Assembly: GCA_023458995.1 (NCBI GenBank)
Contig: JAEWVV010000183.1
Span: forward strand, 1 to 12,116
Source of the DNA: Bacillota bacterium
GTDB lineage: Bacteria > Bacillota_I > Bacilli_A > Acholeplasmatales > Acholeplasmataceae
Direction: 5' to 3'
Length of the DNA: 12,116 bases
Part shown: piece by piece, positions 7,956 to 12,116 of the stretch
Position numbering within the stretch: position 1 is the stretch's first letter
Layout of the letters: each line of letters begins with the position of its first letter
Made by a program: the position numbers and the translations under genes
Notes under the pieces: model-generated
The model's input: the letters and a program-made list of their open reading frames with translations, nothing else
What the model was told of the DNA's origin: nothing
The model's database searches: none

Positions 7956-9593
7956 CTATTTTCCTAAATAATCTTTTAAAGCGGTTGTGTAATTGGGTGC
8001 GATACTATCCATAACTGTACGATAAGTTCCTTCCTTAATCGCTAAGTTAATGTTTCTACGCCAACCCTGTTCTGAATAAGCGCCAATGCCTACAGCATTA
8101 ATTAAATCCAAATAAATATTGTCATAAATTTCTAGATATGCTTCTACGTATGATTCATCATCAAACTTCGTTAATAATGTATTTTCAAATTCAGTTTGAT
8201 ATTGTGCATCTGTCTTCCATAATTGAAGTTCATTCCATACTTTGAAGACAAGTTCTTCTTTTTCAGGTGTCATACCACTAGCAACGTGATAAACTGCAAC
8301 ACCAGAAACTGGGGATTGATAAGCACCTGTGAATGTTGGTGAAACAGGATATGGAACAAATCCTAATTCAAATGGTACTTGACCCCAACGGTTATCCGCA
8401 GTAACAAACCATAATTGACCAGGATACATCGCAACATTACCTGTTAACCATTCTGCAGAACCTGAGTCATACGCTGGATTAAGTTCAAATAATCCTTTCG
8501 TATAAAGATCATTTAAGAATGCATATGTATTTAAAGCTGGGTTTTGGTTGAATGCAACACGTTCTGTATTCTTATTGATGAGTGCACCACCATTGAGCGG
8601 TACCATATGTTCTGCATATTCTGAGAACATACCACCAAGCGCGTATTTTTCACCGCCTAATGACTCTAACGCTGTATCAACGCTTGTTGCCCATGCTTCG
8701 AATGTTGTCCAGTTCCAGTTACCATCTAAAAACATTTGGGTTGGATTTTGAACACCAAGGCTCGCAACTAAGTCAGCATTATAATATAATCCTGAGGATA
8801 CCGTGAGAAGACCTGATTCAAATCCGTAAGTTTGACCACGATATGATCCAACTTGACGATAACCTTCTCTAATGTTTGTACCGATTTCTTTTTCAAAATA
8901 CTTATCAACAGGTACAATCGCTTCAGATTTTGCTAGACTTTGAATCCAGTCAGAAACTGACCAGTAAATTTCAGCTAAATGAGTACCTGAGATTGAAGCA
9001 TTAACAATTGCTTCAACACGTCCTGGTCCCCATGGAGCATTTGAAGGATAAGCAATGTATTGAATATCTACGTTGTATTGTTCTTCAACTTGAGCTTCTC
9101 TTGTTTGTTTTGCTTGTTGTTCAGTACCAGAATAATTTGGGTCATTCGGATCCACTTCATATGGTGCACCATGCATAATGCGGATCACTGTTGGAGCACG
9201 TTTAACGCATGTACCATTGATTAAATCCTCATGAACTTTACAACCTGTAGCACTAAGAACAATAATCAATCGTGTTTTAGTAACTTGTTTGCCATCACTA
9301 CCAGTTACTTTGTAGGTAATCGTATAATTACCTGCTGCATTTGTATTAACAGCTGTAAGACCATCAACAGTAATCAACGATGTAATATCACCATCTACTG
9401 TATCCGTTGCACTTACGCCATCCAAATGATCAAATGTTTCGCCCACTTTAATTGTGATATCACCACCAACAATAATACTTGCTGTATTATTTGAAGGAGT
9501 TGTAACAGCTGGGGGTACTGTTTCTTCATTACCGCATGCAACCAAAACGATTGCAAGTGTTATCGTCAGAAACAATCCAAAAATTTTCTTCAT
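7956..9593 (-). CDS. ABC transporter sugar-binding lipoprotein with N-terminal Ig-like (DUF5011-type) module
   Basis: This is a 545-residue extracellular lipoprotein. The signal peptide MKKIFGLFLTITLAIVLVAC has a lipobox (LVAC) with Cys20 as the lipidation site, followed by a short Ser/Thr/Pro/Asn linker. Residues about 38-113 form an Ig-like module of DUF5011 style (TDTVDGDITSLITVDG, AAGNYTITYKVTGSDGKQVT). A short segment with two Cys (118 and 129, GCKVHEDLINGTC) may be a disulfide loop. The rest, about 135-545, is a family 1 solute-binding domain (VEAIVNASISGTHLAEIYWS, VPVDKYFEKEIG, NWNWTTFEAWATSVDTALES, NVAMYPGQLW). Such proteins capture sugars for MalFG-type permeases, here coded downstream. 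ATG at 9593 has AGAGGT seven bases upstream. The stop TAG is directly followed by TGA. It is the first gene after the likely promoter, so it should be the most abundant product of the operon. Confidence 0.92.
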   Translation of the reverse strand: MKKIFGLFLTITLAIVLVACGNEETVPPAVTTPSNNTASIIVGGDITIKVGETFDHLDGVSATDTVDGDITSLITVDGLTAVNTNAAGNYTITYKVTGSDGKQVTKTRLIIVLSATGCKVHEDLINGTCVKRAPTVIRIMHGAPYEVDPNDPNYSGTEQQAKQTREAQVEEQYNVDIQYIAYPSNAPWGPGRVEAIVNASISGTHLAEIYWSVSDWIQSLAKSEAIVPVDKYFEKEIGTNIREGYRQVGSYRGQTYGFESGLLTVSSGLYYNADLVASLGVQNPTQMFLDGNWNWTTFEAWATSVDTALESLGGEKYALGGMFSEYAEHMVPLNGGALINKNTERVAFNQNPALNTYAFLNDLYTKGLFELNPAYDSGSAEWLTGNVAMYPGQLWFVTADNRWGQVPFELGFVPYPVSPTFTGAYQSPVSGVAVYHVASGMTPEKEELVFKVWNELQLWKTDAQYQTEFENTLLTKFDDESYVEAYLEIYDNIYLDLINAVGIGAYSEQGWRRNINLAIKEGTYRTVMDSIAPNYTTALKDYLGK

Positions 9594-9772
9594 GTATTAG
9601 ACCTCTTTTCTTCCAAAAATAGGGATTAGTGACATTAATCACATCGAACCTGCCACATCCATTATATCGAATTTCACTTGTGCTCCATCCACGCATTTCC
9701 CGTTTTTCGAAAATGTAAAATAATTTTCACTTAACTCTCACGCGTATGTGCGAGCGCGCACAGGCTAACACA
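9594..9772 (-). promoter_or_regulatory. Intergenic control region of the transporter operon
   Basis: This gap precedes the lipoprotein gene. A perfect TATAAT (plus-strand positions 9661-9666) is the best -10 box and would give a leader of about 60 nt. No good -35 sits 16-18 bases upstream (GATGGA at 17), so an activator may be needed. Possible operator elements are a palindrome TTTTCGAAAA at 9704-9713, a GC-rich inverted repeat TGTGCG-CGCACA at 9747-9762, an inverted repeat GATTA-n7-TAATC in the leader at 9624-9640, and a direct repeat CACATC at 9640-9645 and 9654-9659. AGAGGT at 9601-9606 is the ribosome site. The boxes are seen directly; promoter activity is inferred. Confidence 0.5.
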
Positions 9773-9797
9773 AAGTACCCGATAGTGTCGGGTACTT
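9773..9797 (-). terminator. Hairpin terminator of the surface-protein gene
   Basis: A perfect 10-bp inverted repeat, AAGTACCCGA-TCGGGTACTT on the minus strand, encloses the five-base loop CACTA and starts 29 bases after the stop codon at 9827. Only a short T-run (TTTGTGTT) follows, so it may be leaky. It separates the surface-protein gene from the transporter operon. Confidence 0.6.
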
Positions 9798-9826
9798 CAT
9801 TATAGCTTTAATTGTTATGCTTTTTG

Positions 9827-12116
9827 TTAGCTTCTTTTCTTAAGAAATACAACAAGTAATGTACCTAATGCTAAGCTTAGTGTAATGAATATTGCACTAC
9901 CACCAGTAATAGCAGATCCGCAACCTGTTTCAGGAACGATTTGAAGTACTTCAATTGCATCTTCTGCAGCAGCTAATGCAGCTTCAGCAGCATCAAGTCT
10001 AGCTTGAAGAGCAGCGATTGCAGCTTCTGTAGCAGTGATATCAGCTTCTGCAGCAGCAAGTGCAGCTTCAGCAGCAGCTAAGTCAGCTTCTAGAGCAGCA
10101 ATGTCATCAGCTTTGTCATCATTAACAACTTTGACATCAAATGTTTGAACTGTTGAATTTCCTGCAGTATCTTCTAATGTGACTTCAACTGTGTAAACAC
10201 CTGGAGTTGTAAGATTTACTAAACCACCATTGTTAGAAACAAACATTGCAACATCGTTACCGTCAACATTATCAATTGCAACGATATTTGCTAGAATAGC
10301 TTGGTTAACATTTGTATATTGACCTTCTACGATGGTGTAGTTTTCATCAACAACGATTGCTACTGGGCTTGTTACGTCATCGATTGTTAATGTATAAGAA
10401 GTATTCTTAATAAAATCTTCATCAACATCAGGAACGAATGTTAAAGTATCATAAGAAACTGTTTGATCATAAAGTAATGCAGCAGCAGCGGTATTTGCAG
10501 CGCCTGTTGTACGACCAACAACAACTAAGAATCCATTCTCTTCAAGAGTCAAATCAGCTAACCATGTAGCAAATGTATTTTGCATGTTTGCTGGAGTGTT
10601 TTTACCATTGACGTCAACTAAATCCCAGTTGGTTCTATTAATTGTACGAATAATCTTACCATCTCCACCAACTTCAATAATGATACCCGAACTTCCCCAT
10701 GTGAATGTTGAAGTTTTAAAGTTAGTAACATCAGTATAAATGATGATTTCTGGAGCAAAGTTGGTCACTACAACGTTTGGAGCGATTGTAGCTTCAAATT
10801 CAGTACCATTTAAGTTGATCATTGGTTTTTCACCATCGATAAATACGTTGTAAGTAAATGTTAAGTCAATCTGATATTCGCCTGGTTTTGGATTGAATTG
10901 GTTAAAGTTTGCTGGGTATGTTACTTCAATTAAATCTGAAATATTAACACCATAACCATTATCTGCTGTAATACCCGCTAAAAGGTCTACAGGAACATTT
11001 TCATTACTGAAACGATCTTGAACACCAACAAATTTTGGAGGCATAACACCAATAACGATTTCTGCTTCAACTTCAGTAATTAATGTTGGAAATTCTGGAT
11101 TAACAGCTCTGAATGTAGCTGTATAAATCTTACCAAAATCTTGTGAGTTAACAACTGCAACTGGACCAGATGCAGTATATGTACTTGTTTCAGTGTTATA
11201 AGTATAAGTAATTGTTTCTAAGACGACGTCATCATATGATAATTCTACTTCGTAATTAACTTTCTTAGTTAGTTTAACGATATCGCCTTCTGCATCAAAC
11301 ATATCAACATAAGTTGCAAAAACATCACTAGGTAATAAGACTGGAGCATTATAGTCAATAACGATGTTGATACCTGGGTTTGTCTTATCATCATCTGCTG
11401 CAAGTAATTCTGGACCAAACACTGGAGCTTGTTCAGTATACTTATATTCCATTGGTGCTAATGTGCTATCAAGCATTAATGTTGGCATTGATTTAATATA
11501 GGCAGCTGTTTTAGCATTTTGTGCTGTATCTCTATCGTTTGTACCCCACGATACAACGATCCAACCAGCTGGAATAGTAACTAGGTTTGGATCATAATCA
11601 AGAAGTAATGATAATTGATCAACTGTAGCTGTTGCATCATCAACATCTGCATATGTCCATTTTAGGTTCTTGATTGGTTCTAGTTTGTAACCATCAGTAT
11701 CAGTTGCATCGAGCTTCATACGAATATGCGTATTTCTTGTTGTAACTGGTTTTTCATTAGCTGCTGCCGCATCAAATGCTGCTTTTTCAGCAGTTGTTGC
11801 TAAACGCCAATCTGGTGCTTCGACTGTTCCATCGTTGAAAATATAGTATGTTGAAACGTGGTCTTCAAACATTTGGAGTTTTCCATCTTCATCAAAATAA
11901 CTATACATACGATGTATGACGTCGGTGATATCAGCGCGTGCTTTGTTCGCTGCTAAATCGCCTAATACGACTGGTGCTTCGGTATTGTTAATTGTCATGA
12001 CTGCAAAAGCATTCCATGCTAGTGATCCGCCGTATTCACCTTTTACATAAATGTCATTCGCATCTTTGTCATCGAATAGACTAGCCAAACGAATGGTGTC
12101 TCTTACGAAATGATAA
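9827..12116 (-). CDS. Large surface protein, Ig-like modules, heptad-repeat stalk and C-terminal anchor (5' end outside window)
   Basis: The frame stays open to the right edge: nine codons (YHFVRDTIR) precede the TTG at 12086-12088, so that TTG is not the start and the gene is partial, with 762 codons in view. The first two thirds is beta-rich and unrecognised. A DUF5011/Ig-like module (ATG-distal, about 10124-10381) has NVDGNDVAMFVSNN and GVYTVEVTLEDTAGN. Next comes an Ala-rich coiled coil (9938-10114) with seven unbroken heptads of the type AALEADL/AAAEAAL. The end (9830-9934) is PETGCGSAITGG, a membrane helix and KKRS. The only Cys in view is in that GCGS motif. The tail resembles sortase signals (VPETG in place of LPETG) but could also be a Cys-dependent anchor. 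A cell-surface adhesin, scaffold or exoenzyme is plausible; the catalytic part, if any, would be outside the window. A terminator separates it from the transporter operon, so it may be regulated apart. Confidence 0.85.
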   Translation of the reverse strand, partial: YHFVRDTIRLASLFDDKDANDIYVKGEYGGSLAWNAFAVMTINNTEAPVVLGDLAANKARADITDVIHRMYSYFDEDGKLQMFEDHVSTYYIFNDGTVEAPDWRLATTAEKAAFDAAAANEKPVTTRNTHIRMKLDATDTDGYKLEPIKNLKWTYADVDDATATVDQLSLLLDYDPNLVTIPAGWIVVSWGTNDRDTAQNAKTAAYIKSMPTLMLDSTLAPMEYKYTEQAPVFGPELLAADDDKTNPGINIVIDYNAPVLLPSDVFATYVDMFDAEGDIVKLTKKVNYEVELSYDDVVLETITYTYNTETSTYTASGPVAVVNSQDFGKIYTATFRAVNPEFPTLITEVEAEIVIGVMPPKFVGVQDRFSNENVPVDLLAGITADNGYGVNISDLIEVTYPANFNQFNPKPGEYQIDLTFTYNVFIDGEKPMINLNGTEFEATIAPNVVVTNFAPEIIIYTDVTNFKTSTFTWGSSGIIIEVGGDGKIIRTINRTNWDLVDVNGKNTPANMQNTFATWLADLTLEENGFLVVVGRTTGAANTAAAALLYDQTVSYDTLTFVPDVDEDFIKNTSYTLTIDDVTSPVAIVVDENYTIVEGQYTNVNQAILANIVAIDNVDGNDVAMFVSNNGGLVNLTTPGVYTVEVTLEDTAGNSTVQTFDVKVVNDDKADDIAALEADLAAAEAALAAAEADITATEAAIAALQARLDAAEAALAAAEDAIEVLQIVPETGCGSAITGGSAIFITLSLALGTLLVVFLKKRS
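9960..10106 (-). repeat. Seven tandem 21-bp units coding an Ala-rich heptad stalk
   Basis: Seven consecutive 21-bp units begin on the plus strand at 9960, 9981, 10002, 10023, 10044, 10065 and 10086. All but the first start with GCTT (the first reads TCTT), and all contain GCAGC- or AGCAG-like cores. Each encodes one heptad ending in Leu or Ile, so the tandem repeat and coiled-coil register coincide exactly. The units are diverged but in perfect 21-bp phase, which points to growth by whole-unit duplication. Copy number could vary between strains. Confidence 0.8.

Noticed and set aside
3190..9494. Plus-strand open frames (for example 3190-3498, 5047-5349, 6051-6236, 8548-8751, 9231-9494)
   Set aside because: They lie antisense inside well-supported minus-strand genes and their products look like low-complexity shadows without family features.
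12086..12088. TTG as start of the surface-protein gene
   Set aside because: The frame continues upstream to the window edge without a stop, no signal peptide follows the TTG, and the sequence there reads as the interior of a protein.
1..12116. Mycoplasma-type code (TGA as Trp)
   Set aside because: All Trp codons in the genes are TGG and no in-frame TGA interrupts a conserved domain. That none of the six visible stops is TGA is noted but too few to mean much.
1..12116. CRISPR array, tRNA/rRNA, insertion sequence or transposase
   Set aside because: No spaced direct repeats, structural RNA signature, terminal inverted repeats or transposase-like reading frame was seen on either strand.

Overview
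This window is a single block of genes on the minus strand of an AT-rich, low-GC genome. The standard genetic code is used: every Trp in the reading frames is TGG. Shine-Dalgarno sites are strong and AGGAGG-like. Anchored, extracytoplasmic proteins dominate. These traits fit a Firmicutes/Tenericutes bacterium, perhaps a standard-code mollicute relative such as the Acholeplasma/Izemoplasma group. That placement is inference, because no rRNA or housekeeping marker is present.

Read in the direction of transcription (right to left), the window opens with the 3' part of a large surface protein. It has Ig-like modules, an Ala-rich heptad-repeat stalk built from seven 21-bp units, and a C-terminal anchor (VPETGCGS, membrane helix, KKRS). 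A hairpin terminator ends it at about 9773-9797. A 176-bp intergenic region follows, with a TATAAT box and several palindromes.

Next comes an apparent seven-gene operon. In order it encodes an ABC sugar-binding lipoprotein with an N-terminal Ig-like module; a 971-residue membrane-anchored protein with two duplicated beta-sandwich modules fused to a second solute-binding domain; two MalF/MalG-type permeases with EAA loops; an exported NHL beta-propeller plus TPR protein with a C-terminal membrane helix; a YIP1-family membrane protein; and a protein resembling DUF5696 that runs off the left edge. Junctions are very tight (11-nt overlap to 11-nt gap) except between the first two genes, where 61 nt hold a C7/G7 hairpin.

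The genes look like one machine for capturing and importing a carbohydrate or glycan. Two different binding proteins could deliver to one permease pair, and three accessory membrane proteins have no textbook role in such importers. No transporter ATPase and no recognisable cytoplasmic enzyme or regulator lies in the window. The substrate cannot be read from the sequence. The accessory set (NHL-TPR, YIP1, DUF5696-like, giant fusion binding protein) is the best candidate here for an undescribed system.
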